NCBI GenBank assembly: GCA_013399695.1
Contig: VXAU01002436.1
Span: 262,684 to 326,683, forward strand
DNA: 64,000 nt
DNA from: Formicarius rufipectus
Lineage: Eukaryota > Chordata > Aves > Passeriformes > Formicariidae
Direction: 5' to 3'
The translations under genes and the position numbers were made by a program. A model generated the notes under the pieces. It ran no database searches and was not told where the DNA came from. It saw nothing but the letters and a program-made list of their open reading frames with translations. Below are positions 1-12,100 of this stretch, piece after piece (positions within the stretch are counted from its first letter, which is position 1; each line of letters starts with the position of its first letter).

Positions 1-58
1 GCAAGCACAGGATGTTGGAGCGAGTGGACATAAAGGGGAGACCTTCCCCCTGACTCAC
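1..58 (-). other. Start of MPRIP intron 10
   Basis: The donor GTGAGTCAGG of exon 10 is at its right edge. Nothing else is visible. Confidence 0.9.
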
Positions 59-115
59 CTGCCCATCCTCATACTGCTTTGTCAACCAGCCCTTCTTGAA
101 ATTCAGCAGGTCGGG
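59..115 (-). CDS. MPRIP: MPRIP exon 10, start of PH domain 2 (residues 497-515)
   Basis: The exon is 19 codons, [19 protein letters not shown], bounded by TTCCAG and GTGAGT, phase 0. KKGWLTKQ is the first strand of the second PH domain; the remaining strands lie beyond the left edge of the window. This is the last MPRIP exon visible. Confidence 0.95.
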
Positions 116-3100
116 CTGGAAGAAAGGAGAGAGGGATCAGAGGAGAGGGAAGAAGTGTCTGTGCCCAAAAGGCAACAGCAGCGACTTGATAAAATACAGT
201 GCAGCAATAAAAGAGACCAGCAAGTTAAATTCACAGAATCATAGATTAGTTTGGGCTGGAAGGGACCTTTGAAGGTTATCTAGTCCAAACTGGATCATTA
301 CATTGTGTGGTGGGGCTAAATGTGTGCACCCAGGAGGAGCAAACACCTGATGCATGGTATATTCAGGCTGCTCCCTTCCTACCATTTTCTCTTGCAATTT
401 CTTACTGCTTCACCAGCACTACAGAGGAAGGAAAACCAAGAATTAGCAAGACTTCAGGCAGTTTGGGCCCTCTATTATGTATTAAGAAAGAAAAACTATG
501 TGCTATTGATGCAAGGCTGCAGGGTGGAAAGCAGGCTGAGTTCCCAAGGCTGGAAATACAGGGAATTTGAGCACTGCACCACCCAAATGACACCTGCTCT
601 TTCCTCCAAATGGAGTGCATGGGGATGTCAAATCCTTGAGAAAAGCAACCAAGACAGCGTGGGATAACTGCTGCCAGCCCTTCCTCCCAGCCCTGCCTGA
701 GCACAGGGAAGGATGTGGTGGAAATGCTTTCACTCCCTCGAGGCTGAGCTCTTCCAGCTGCTCCACGTGCTGCAGAGTGGAGGAGGAAAACAGGACAGTA
801 GTGTGTGAAATCCAGCTGCACTGTCTGAAACTGGCTACACCAAGGGGAGCAATGGAAATTGGGGTCTGGAAGATAATTCAGTGAAACCTATGCTGTGGGG
901 AAGCACATCCCACATTTGAGGGATTCCATGGCAGTGGGAACACTGTTCTGCTCCACAAAAACACAAGGCGAAGTAAATCATTGAATGATAGTATTATGGA
1001 ATGGTTTGGGTTGGAAGGGATCTTAAAGAGCATCTCATTCCAACCTTCTGCCACAGGTAGGGACACCTTCCACCAGCCCAGGTTGCTCCAAGCCCCATCC
1101 AACATGGCCTTGGACACTACCAGAGATGGAGCAACCAAAGCTTCTCTGGGCAACCTGTGCCAGGGCCTCCCCAGTCTCACAGGAGAGAACATCTTCCTAA
1201 TACCTAATCTAAACCTGCATGATTTTCACCCCCTCACTAGATAATGTGCACTGCCACTTCATATGCACTTCTTGCATCTTTTTATTCCCATCAAGAATTT
1301 AAAACTCACTCTTGTGGCAGTACAAGTCTACTTGATAAGCTCCAGGAATGTCAAACTACTGCAATTTTCTGAGAAGTCCTTGAATAGAAACTGTCTATCC
1401 ACAGAACTTGTATTTACAGTAGCTCTGTAATCTATCTGAGAGATTAGCAAGTGTATTTATTTTGTCCCTGCAGAAGAGTGGCAAGGGAGAGGAGAGCATT
1501 TTGTGTTTGTTCTGTACTGTTTGCCTCCAGGTCTGGTGAGCATTTGAAATATGCAAAGGGAGGAAAGCTCAGGAGGGCAGGTTCAGCCCTTCCTTGCAGC
1601 CTTCATCCCACTCACACCCACTCCCAACTGCATAAACAGCAAGGAAGTGGCATTAGAAAACTGGGACATGTGTTGGATCTCTGAAAACTCTATGAGGAGC
1701 CTGGCTGAGTGGAGGGTGTCCCTCCTCCTGACAGGGAAGTTGGAATGAGATGATCTTTAAGGTCCCTTCCATTCCAAAACATCCTAAGATTCTGTGATTC
1801 TATGAAAATGCATTAGTCATGACCCTGTGGCTGATGCAAGTCCAGAAATTGGACTGACCCTCTGCTGAGCAGGAAATACCCTATTGCAGCCTCTTCTGGG
1901 GGACAGCACAGGGCAAAGAGGGGCTCTGGCCAGGCAAGGTGACCCCAGCACCTCGAGGGGGATCTACAGCATCAGTGTCTAACACATCAAACAAAGCAAG
2001 GAGGAAACTGGGTGTTCCAGGGGCAAAGAGCACTCAAAACATGGGGTCTGCTTCCCAAGCTGCTGCTGTACTTAAAGGAAAAGGGCACCTTGCAAGATTG
2101 TGCTTTAATCTGTGCCACAGGCAAGAAGTGTGGCTTTTCTCTAGCTGAGCCCCTGTGACTCTCAAGTCAGTCACATCTGACTCAGGTCACTGAAACTTGC
2201 TTCAAAATTGATCATATCCCACATCCTACGTGCTGACCAGGAGGAAAGCAGCAGACAGCCCAGTTTCCACTGGACCCACTGACCAAAGGCCTCTCATGTC
2301 CTCCTCCAAGGCAGGGAACGTGGCCCTTGTGGCTCACCGTCATAGAGGACTCTGTGGATCTTCTGTCCAGTGACTTTGCCCGGCGATGTGGGGACAGAGG
2401 AGATGCAGACACGTCCAGGATGGAGCCCACAGCTGCCCCTTCGCAGGTGAAGTCCTGTGTGAACAGGATTAGCCCAGATCAGTGTAGGAACTAGGACACA
2501 GTCCTGCTCTCCTGGCTCATGGCATACAAATCTGCTTTATTTAAGGGGCATCTCAGGCTCAGAACAAGTGTCATTTCCTTGGCAATATTTTTTTTTTGTC
2601 CTCTCAGACATTAATTTGTTCCCAATACATCCAAGCATATCTGTGACTCTTAAAACTGCCTGCTTCTTTTGTTACTTCCCCTATCCTGATGTGTTCTGCC
2701 ATGGCAGATCTGAAGTTTGCCTTTATGTTTCAGAGAAAGGAGAAAAGACAGCCTGATTTTCCACTCCACACCCGGGCTGAGGGAGCAGAGCAGCGAGTGG
2801 CAAACCTGCAGAGACTGAGCACACGCGGCTCCTGCAGGAGCTGCCTGCGGCTCCAGATCCACACCCAGGGACAAATCCTAGGGCTAAACCCTGTGTCCTG
2901 GCCTGCAGGATCCCAGGGGCCATCCTCCAAACCCTACCAGGAGCTTTCAGCTGAGCAGCTCACCCGTTTCCGTGGGAAAACCCTCTTCTCGCTCCGGCCC
3001 TGCCGCGTCTCACTGGAAAGGGCAGCACCTCCCGACACGTTTGTTTCCATGTGCTCTGCATTCTCAATATCTAATGCCTCAAATTTCTCAATCACCTGGG

Positions 3101-6100
3101 ACCTCCTGGAAAACAGGGAGAAAAGGGAAACCAGAGAGGGTTTAAACACAAGAGCAGCAACTGCACGGAGCAGTACAACCCCACAAATTGAAGGCAGCAG
3201 AACTGCTCGACCCAGTGCTCATGCACATCTGGCTTTTGGTCCCTGTTTCTCTGCAAGCTCCAGCGTGCCCAGATCCAGGGTAAAACGCCTGACATGTATC
3301 CTTTTACCCACAGCCAAAGTGGGGAAAAAACCTCACACTATTCAGCTCCACAGGTAGCATCCTAAATAACTAGAAAATCCTGGCAAAACCAACAGCAACT
3401 TTTTACTTGTGGATTTGACAGCCCTTTGGGAAGCAGGGACTATGGAGCAGCTTTGGCTTAAGCTTTGGCTCTATCCTCTAGCACTGCAGCTATGGATGGG
3501 CCCCCAGGCCACACAGCACTGACACGTCAGAGCAAGCTGGGGTGCACAAGCACAGGGTGGCTCCAGGTGCCTCAGTGTGTTCACTGCAATAGGCACCCTC
3601 TAAAAACTCAGTCCCACACAGGGAACAGCCACAGGATTGCACGGAACAAGGAATGTCCATAGGTGCTTCCAAACCATGGGTCTGGCTCATAGGGTGCACC
3701 AGCAGAAGGGGAATGAGATGTGTGCCTGTGCCACGGCAGGGCAGTCCCTGAAAAACCTGGGGCTCTTCTCTCCTCTAAACAGGGCTGCAAATCAAATATG
3801 GACAGCAGGGAGCACAGCTTGGGCTCTCAGACACTGCCTTGGTGGCCCATCACACCGTGGCACTTGTGTCTCTGAGGATGGAGAACTATGAAGAAACGTG
3901 GATGGAGCAGGAGCCAACCCTGCACCAAATCCAAAGGGGATGTTCCTAAGGATGAGCAAACAGGCCTTTGGAGGTGGAAGTAAAAGTGCTAGTTCAGCAT
4001 TAAAAGGTGCTCGCTGACCCCCAGGAGAGGAAGCCCTGGAATTTTCAAAGGATCTGCTGGTGTCTCAGTTTGCATTCCCAGGGGTTTGGGAAAGAATCGA
4101 CCTCAGGTCTTTAATCACAACCTGGGAACACGAAGCAATAACCCACCACCAGCACACACCAGCTGTGCTCCAAGCTGTAAAGGTTTAAAGCTCTGTTTAA
4201 AACGCCCCCCGAAAGCTCAGTTCAAGTGGATTCCTGACACAAAATTTGGACCCACATGTGCCACATCTGAACTTGGGGCTGCTTGCTCTGTGTGAACCTC
4301 TAATGTGCAGGAAAATCACAATGGCAACCATATGAGATGAAACAGGTTATCCAAAAAAAACCCCCAAAACATTTTTAACACTTCCCACAAAAAAGAACAG
4401 CAGGTTAAGGGCTCAAAAACCATGAGATGTTCAGTTTTCAACCAGCATTTGTACCAAATTCCATAAATGAGAGGAACAGTCTGAGCACATCACATCCCCC
4501 ACGGGTTTGGGGGCCTCCACTGCTGCTCAGAGCCAGGCTGCCAGGACACCACCAAAGAGGAAGGGACAAAACTGGTGGGAAGACTTTGCTTTGTAAATTC
4601 AAAGATCTTTGATGCTCTTACAGGACATCTGCTCAGCCTCTGGTGCCTCCCAGTTTGCAAACTGGGAGTGGGCAGATCCCAGGCTTGTGCAGAGCTCCCA
4701 GTTTCCCTGGGACGTTCTGTTTATGAGACATTCAACATAAGTCAGGCTGTGGAACATAAATCCATGTTCTCCATTCACTGACAGATAGGGAATTGTTTTG
4801 GAGTCCCAAATTCTTAACTCTTTTTACACTGGCCCAGCCTTCTCTGAGTCTCAGTTTAGGAGGGAATAAGAGATCCATGAATTAACATTGTCAGTGCCCT
4901 ATTGAGTGAAGGCCTGAAGAAAAACACCAGGAGAAAAAAAAAAAAAAAAATACAAAAAACCCAACCAAAAAAAACATAAAAACAAAATCAAAAGCAGGTT
5001 GATTTCTCATGAAAGGGGCTGCACCACCAGGTTGTTCTACGGCTTGAGATTGAGATGAGATGGTAGCGAAGCAGGCGAAGTAAAGGTGGACACGTCACAC
5101 AGCAACACAGCAGGAGAAGGTGGAGAGCAACAAGACCTGGAAGAAAACAAGGCTGGAAAATGAATGAACAGAAGAGGAAATTATATATCTGCATCTACAT
5201 ACAAAACAAAATCAAAATCATTCCAGTTCATTCGTCATTGAAAAAGGGAGGAGAAAAATAAATCACTGCAACCAAATCACAGCCCCAAGGGTTAATATCA
5301 TTCAGATTACAGGAAAGAATCTTTTTTTTTCTTTTTTTCCCATTAGATCAACATTTCAGAAATGTTATTGCCAGAGATCCTGGGGGAACAAGGAGGGAAG
5401 GGCTCTCCTCCACTCCAAAACATGTCAGAGAGAGCTGCTCCCTCTGCAAGGAAGCTCTGAGTGGACAAAACAAGGCTGGGACAGGTAGGAAAAGAAGCAT
5501 TTCAAAAGCTCAGTGCCATTTAGGGCTTTTCAGCTACAGAAGCTCATCCCAAGGAATTCCTCGGCCATGCAGGCTGTTAATCTTTTCCAGGCCACTAAAC
5601 CCGGGCTGCAGATCTTGGCTGTTAGTGTGGGGGGTGTGCAATGGGAAGGAAAGCTCTAAAAACCAGCATGAGCTATCATTCAAGTGATTTTCTTTGCAAA
5701 AAAATGGGCTTGTTTTTATTGGATTCATTCATTATTTAGCAGTAAGAAAGATAGTGAGCTTCAGGAAAAGGAAGAATAATTTGCCCAAGAGGTCCACAAG
5801 TATGAAGAGGATAGTTTTAAAAGGAAAAAACCCCCTGTAATTGGGAGAGCAGACACTTATCTGTATGGGGAGAGGCAGAATTCAGAGCTGAGCTTTGCAT
5901 CTCAAGAAGCTCCAGAGAAGGAATTTGAGGGGAAAAAAGTCTTTTAGGTTATTTCAGACAGTCCTGCTATTTACTGAGGCTAGAACTACATCTCAGCCCC
6001 TGACCACACTCCTACAGCAGGTCCGGCAGATGCCACAGTGGACTCTTGCCAGTGTGAGAAGAACATGGGGTCAACTGGGAAAGCCATGGATTTAGAGGCT

Positions 6101-9100
6101 GCACCCCTGGAATTGTACAAAAAAGCCAAGCTTGCCAACCAGAAATCCTGGTGCTCCCCAGGTTGCTGCAGAAGGTGGATGAGCCCGCAGCTGCACACCC
6201 AGAGGAAGGGGCTCCAGGTCTCAGCACCCCAGGAACTCCCCACCCGATGGTGGTCTCCTTCCCAGAACTGCTGGCACCCTCCTGAGACGTGCCAGGATTT
6301 ATCCCTGCTGAGCCCCGCTGGGATACGGGGACTGCTGGCCGTCCCTGCAGCTCAGTTCAGCTGTGATTCTGTGTGCAAAACTTCAAGATTCATCCATGGG
6401 GTTTCCTCCCTTCTCTTCTGCCCTATGGATGGCTCCGAGATGGGAGACCGGAGGTGTCTCCACCGCTCATCCGCAGCGCCTCTCCCCCAGCCCGGTGGGA
6501 CAACCCAGTGGGTGCCGCAGCCCCGTCCTGCCCCGTGCCAGCAGAGGGAACTCGCACGCTGCCGCTCCGCCAACATCAGGGAGATTATCTCCTGTTTGCT
6601 GGTTCCCGGTTCTCAGTGGCTGCGAGCCCAGACGTCTGCACGGGGCGTGGAGGCAGCCTCAGGTATAAATGGCCAAGACGGAAAATTCCTGGACTTAAGT
6701 CACGTAGTGTGTCTTCCAATAAGGAAGCAGGAGGAGAAGCCCTGACAACCGGCTTTATCTGGAGCTAAGCCTAAGGTGTGTCACTCAGGATGCAGCACTG
6801 GATATCTAAAATAATTCTTTTCCATCCATAGCTCTGATACTTGTACTGATTTACACAAAAGAAAAATGGGAGGAAGAGCTGAGAATGCCAACAGAATCAG
6901 AGCTGATTTGTTTGGCTGCACTGAAAGGCAAATCTGAATAATGCCTGGCTGGTGCCTCTGAGGTTGGCACAGGGCAAGTGATTTTGGGTAAGTGCTCCCT
7001 GACATGTTAGTAGGTTACTGAGAAGGATTATTAGAAATGGTGTTAAACCAGGGGGAAAAAGCTGACCCCACAGCACGGAGGTGAGTTATTGTATCTGCTC
7101 AACCTCAAATCACAGAGTCTGAGCTCAGGGGAGAAAAATGAGAGGGATATGGGGACTATGTAAACTCAAGTTTAAAAAGCAGCCAAGCCAAGCTGAGCAG
7201 GGTGCTGGGGAATGTTAATTCTCTGGTGCAACGCTGGACCATGTCTCTGTGCCCTGTTGAGTCCACCTGAGAGCTCCAACACACATGTCCCAGCCCTGGG
7301 ACACAGGACTCTCCCCCCACACCACCTGCATGGGCCAATTCCCAGGTCACCAGAGGAGACAAACGTGCCCCTCCCTGAACACCCACTGAACCCTCCCTGT
7401 TCACAGCACACTCCTCCAGCACCACAGGTTGCAATTCCTGGACAAACTTTCCAGCAGGTGGGGATCCCTCACCCTACTCTGCCATCAACCCCCTCCCAAA
7501 TGCTGGGCTGGGCTCAGCCCCATGGGCAGCAAGTCCCCCGTGCCTGGTGCAGTGCCTGTTACTCTCCCTATACCTGTCCTGCTCTGATAAAGGCCCTGGG
7601 CTGATACAGGGGAATTCTTGACAATACTGATAAAGCCTCAGTTGGGCTGGGGCTGACATTGAAAAAGGACAGTCTCTGGCAGCAATGTCCTCTCCTGGGC
7701 CCTGTAATCTGTTGTAAAATACTCCCCAGCTCCATGCAGGATGATCCCAGTGCTGCATGATACCCCAGGGCTGGAGCAGGGGACTGCTGGCACTGGAGGA
7801 ATGCTCTGTCCTGTCACACTGGGGACTGGCACTGATCAGGGCATGCTGTGCAAGCAAACCCAGCAGGGACATGAAGTCACCCACTGGCAGCACCAGCTCA
7901 TTCTGCAAACCAGCAGCCATGACCCTTTCTTCAAGCCCCAGGGTGGCCAAGGGACCACCTCCTCTTGGAGGAGGTGACATCCTCCTCCTCCTCCATCCTG
8001 GGGAAAAGCCAATTCCCATGGCAGAGAAAGCCAAACATGAGCTCTCCTCATTTATTCCCAGCCCAGCACTTGCTGTGCATTCTCTGGGCCAGGTTTGGGA
8101 TCCTCCCACCGACTGGCAGCACCAAAGCTGTGCCATACATCCCAGACCTGCTCCCAGCCCTCGGAAGCCAGGCTGAAAAACAGTCCTTTAGGGGCTGGGA
8201 AGAAACAGAGGAGAAGCTCCAGCTGAACCCGTGCGAGAGACAACATGCCCAGAGGAAAACCAGGGCACGAAAATCAGACTGGCAGGCGGCCCTCTTGCCC
8301 GGGGCCTGTCTCCCAGTTTGCTCCACTGCCCTCACTGCACAAATGTGTCTCTCCCAGGGCAAGTGGAGCCCGTCCTTGGCCTCTCCCAGAGCGCACCCGG
8401 CGCACGCGGACGCCCTCCCCGTCCTCCTCCGCACTGTTTTGCAGCCTCAACACTGCACCCGCCTCTCCCTCCTCTCCCAGATTAATGCCGTGACATTTTG
8501 AAACCTCTCTCAGCTCATTAGGCAGTTGCATAACACACCTGGCACTAACACCACTTAGGGAACTCACCTAATTAATGGTGCTGGCTCCCGGCGTGTGCCA
8601 CACCAGGAGGGGACCGGAACGGTGGGCTGGATGGCAAATATGGTCACCCAACACCAATGAGCACCAGGGTGGGTTTAGGTTGGATATCAGGAAGAAATTC
8701 TCCCCTGTGAGAGTGGGGAGGCCCTGGCACAGATTGCCCAAAACTGTAGCTGCCCCACCCCTCGAAGTGTTCAGGGCCAGATTGGATGGAGCTTGGAGCA
8801 ACCTGGGCTGTGGAAGGTGTCCCTGCCCATGGCAGGGGATTGGAACTAGATGATTTTTAAGATCCCTTCCAACCCAAATCATTCCATGATTCTATGACTC
8901 CATGATCACCTACCTCAGCCTGCTGTCCCCAGAGCAGCCAGGCAGGGTGAAACCTGCCTGCTGGCACTAGTAAAGACATCCCACCATGGTGGATGGACAG
9001 CCTTAAACCCAGCAGCACTGGAATACATAGGGGCTTCACCTGGCAAATCCCACCTGCTCCATCCAGGCTGTGGTGGGGACGCAACCTTGGTGCTGCTACA

Positions 9101-12100
9101 AGCATGCAAGGAGATGAGCCACTCCTCCCTTACCTTCTCTCATTCCCAAAGAGCCGGGCCACTTCTTCTCTCCCAGGGCTACGAGCCCGGGTTCTCCGCT
9201 CTAGCCGCTTCCTCTCCACCTGGAAGGCCTCACGATTACTGATCCTAATGGCCTTGGGAACGTCGGCCAGGGTGGTGTACTGCCGGCTGGCTTTAAAAGA
9301 AAGGGGGCGCCCCGATTTCTCAGCTCCCCTTCCTACATCTCTGTTGCTGGAGTCCTTGTGCATGGGGCAACTGCTCTTCGAGTCCAAGGAGTTCAGAGAG
9401 AAGCTGTGAGTCATTCGGTCGCCTGATCGGGTACCTGGGGAAGGAAAGGGCTGGGCATGCTCCTGTGAGGGCCATTTGGGATAACTGTACCTGTTGTTCG
9501 GGGTGCTGGGGCTGGGCGGGCTCGGCGGGGGCGGCAGTTGCTGCTCTTCCAGCTTCGAGTCTTGTTTGGTCTTCTCCAAGGAGAAGTACCCGCTCTCGAC
9601 ACGCGTTTTCCGCCCGCAGTCTATCCGGTCTCCGTTCATGGAGCTCTCGTCTAAGGGACACAGGAGTCATCGTGCTTGGTCTCAAGTCTGAGCTCTGCTT
9701 TTAACAAAAAGCACCCCAACTCTACCCAGGACAAGGGCAGGAAACAAGAGCAGAGACAGTGCTGGCCCCAGCCCCTTACTGTGCCATCTCTTGCACTCTT
9801 GGCTTTTCTCCCTCATGCCCGTGGAGACAGTGGGATGGTCTGCAGGGAACTGGGGACGCTGGTCCAACTCTTGGGTTGAAACACTTTCAAACCAAGAAAT
9901 GGGTGGCTCCAGACACTGCTCTGCACCCATTTCCATCTCTGTCCTTCCCAGCCCAGCATTAAACACATCTCTGTGGGTGCAAGGCAGTGGACATCTCCAT
10001 TCTGGCAAAGCAGGGTTTGGTGGAAAGCATTCCTCATCCAAGTGGGCAGATAAAGGAAACGGCCACAGTACCAGGACCAGTCCATGGCCCGGCAGGAAGA
10101 GTCCCCAGCCCCCTCTGTTCCAGGGAGAACAATGCCACAGATCCAGCACCTTCCAGGGAATCATCATGGAGACCAAATGTAAACAGGGCTGGAAGAGGAA
10201 GCAGAGCTGAGCAGCCTGGATGGCTGCACTGAGCGTGACATGGCCCTGCACCCTCTGGGTGCTTGAGCGACCATGTGGAGGGGCTACAAAAGGCAGTTCT
10301 TCTCTCATTTTGCCCCCAGTGTGAGGGCAGGCAGCCCCATCCCCATGCCAGGGCAGGACTGGGCCCCACACTGTGATTTTCCAGCATGTAATGTAAATCT
10401 TTTCCTTCAGCTTGCAATGCCTCACTCTAGCCCCCACACAACAGGGATGAGGTCTGCCTCCCTCTCCTTGCTGAGATGCTCCAGGAACCAAACCCAGGGA
10501 AAACTTCTCCCTCCATGGTGGTTTTCTGCCAGCTCAGCTGCCTAAACCAGGTTCCCACAGCATCACACCAGTGCTGGTACCTTCACCCTCACCTTCCTTG
10601 CTGTCCAGCACGGGATCCTTCAGGGCACTGGCAGCCCCAGCCTGGCCTTGCACGGCGCTCTGTGCTGGGCTGATACCGCTGCCCCCGTCCACTTGGTCTT
10701 TGCCCCTCATTTCTTCCTGCCAGAGCGTGGACTTGGTGGCAGGGACCTTCTCTGCACTGGGGATGTTGCTGCTGGTCACAGCCATCTTAGCAGGACCAGG
10801 CTCCTAGAAAGAACAGGGGACACAGCAAGGTTAGAGAGCTCACCCCAGTTCCACACTCAAGGTCCCCAAAGGTTTGGCCCTGAGGTGCCACGTGGTTTGG
10901 GTGAGCCCGTGGCACATCACAGCACGACAGGGATGGGACAGGCATGCTCAGCCATGGGTCACTGCTTTATGCTATTTAAAAAAATCTCCATCATCTTAAA
11001 CGCTTCTCCTGCTAACAAGGACCTCCAGAGTCCATCAGATGATGGATGATGCCACTTTGGTGGCCATGACCAGGCCAGCTCAGGTTCAGAGTGTGACCCA
11101 AAAGAGGCAGCAGCTTTCCCAACTCCTTCCTTAGCTTTGTTCGTTAGCAGATGCTTTGCTGTTGTCATATTCAGCTTCTGCATTCGGAGATTATTTTTCT
11201 TAGAGCAACCAATAAATCAATGACAATTAACTCCCCTCCAAAGTCTCTGGATTGTGGGAAGTTTTCCAGCTGCTCATTCCTTTTCCATGGAGCAGGGAGA
11301 ATCCAGAAGTGCATGAGACAGCCTGTGGCTGAGGTTGGAGACAGGGGCTGCAAAGAGCAGCCTCTCCATCCTCTCCTCCCACATCAGGTGGGTTTTAGCT
11401 CTGCACCTCCAAACTGGCATTTGCAGAGTTGTGCCAGTGCCACTGGGGATCTCCCAGGGCATGGGTCCTGGCTCTGTGCACAGCGACGACAAGCAGCAAA
11501 TGACCTCAAATTTTAAAAAAAAATCCCCTTGGAAATTTCACACCAAAGGAATGCAGTATTGGAGGTAAATGATCCAGAGTTCACAGCATCCCACTCAAGG
11601 GGACTCTGCTTGAGCAGGGGGTGAGGCCAACCTCCCAGGTCCCCTCCACCCTCAACCACTCATTCATTGATCCAAGCCTAAAGCTAATCACCAGCTCAGG
11701 ATATGTATTTTTATATATCCCTTACATACACCCCCATGTAATTATTTGTAGATATGTATTTAATTAGGCAGAGATGTGGGCCAAAAAGAAGTCTGCAAGG
11801 GAGGAGAGACATTAACTCTTTGCTGCTCTGCTCAAGGGTATGAACAGCTCCAAAAAGCAGCATGCACCAAAATCCGCAGAATCAGCCTCCAGTTGCATGA
11901 AGTGTGTCTGGGCATGCTCTGCTTACCTGAGCCTGCCACACCCCTGTGCAAACAGAGGGCAGAGCCTCAAATCCCACATTTCAGCCCCAAACCCTGCCTC
12001 GAGTTCCCACAGGCAGCAGACACGCACAGGCAGTTCAGTCTCTCCTGCTGCCTGCATCTTTCTGCTGGAGCATGGCAAGAGGTAAGAGAGAAACCTGACC

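Larger units (their letters stand above)
116..2337 (-). other. MPRIP intron 9
   Basis: This 2.2-kb intron holds three CR1 fragments (232-293, 979-1222, 1717-1806). No further exon or RNA gene was seen in the remainder. Confidence 0.85.

Noticed and set aside
2689..3357. 222-codon plus-strand frame opposite MPRIP exon 8
   Set aside because: It is antisense to a conserved coding exon, and the protein has no recognisable features.
6038..6768. Overlapping 101-235-codon plus-strand frames in MPRIP intron 7
   Set aside because: Three different frames are open at once, a composition effect rather than coding signal.
9682..10491. 269-codon minus-strand frame in MPRIP intron 6
   Set aside because: It lies entirely within an intron bounded by verified exons, and it has no recognised content.
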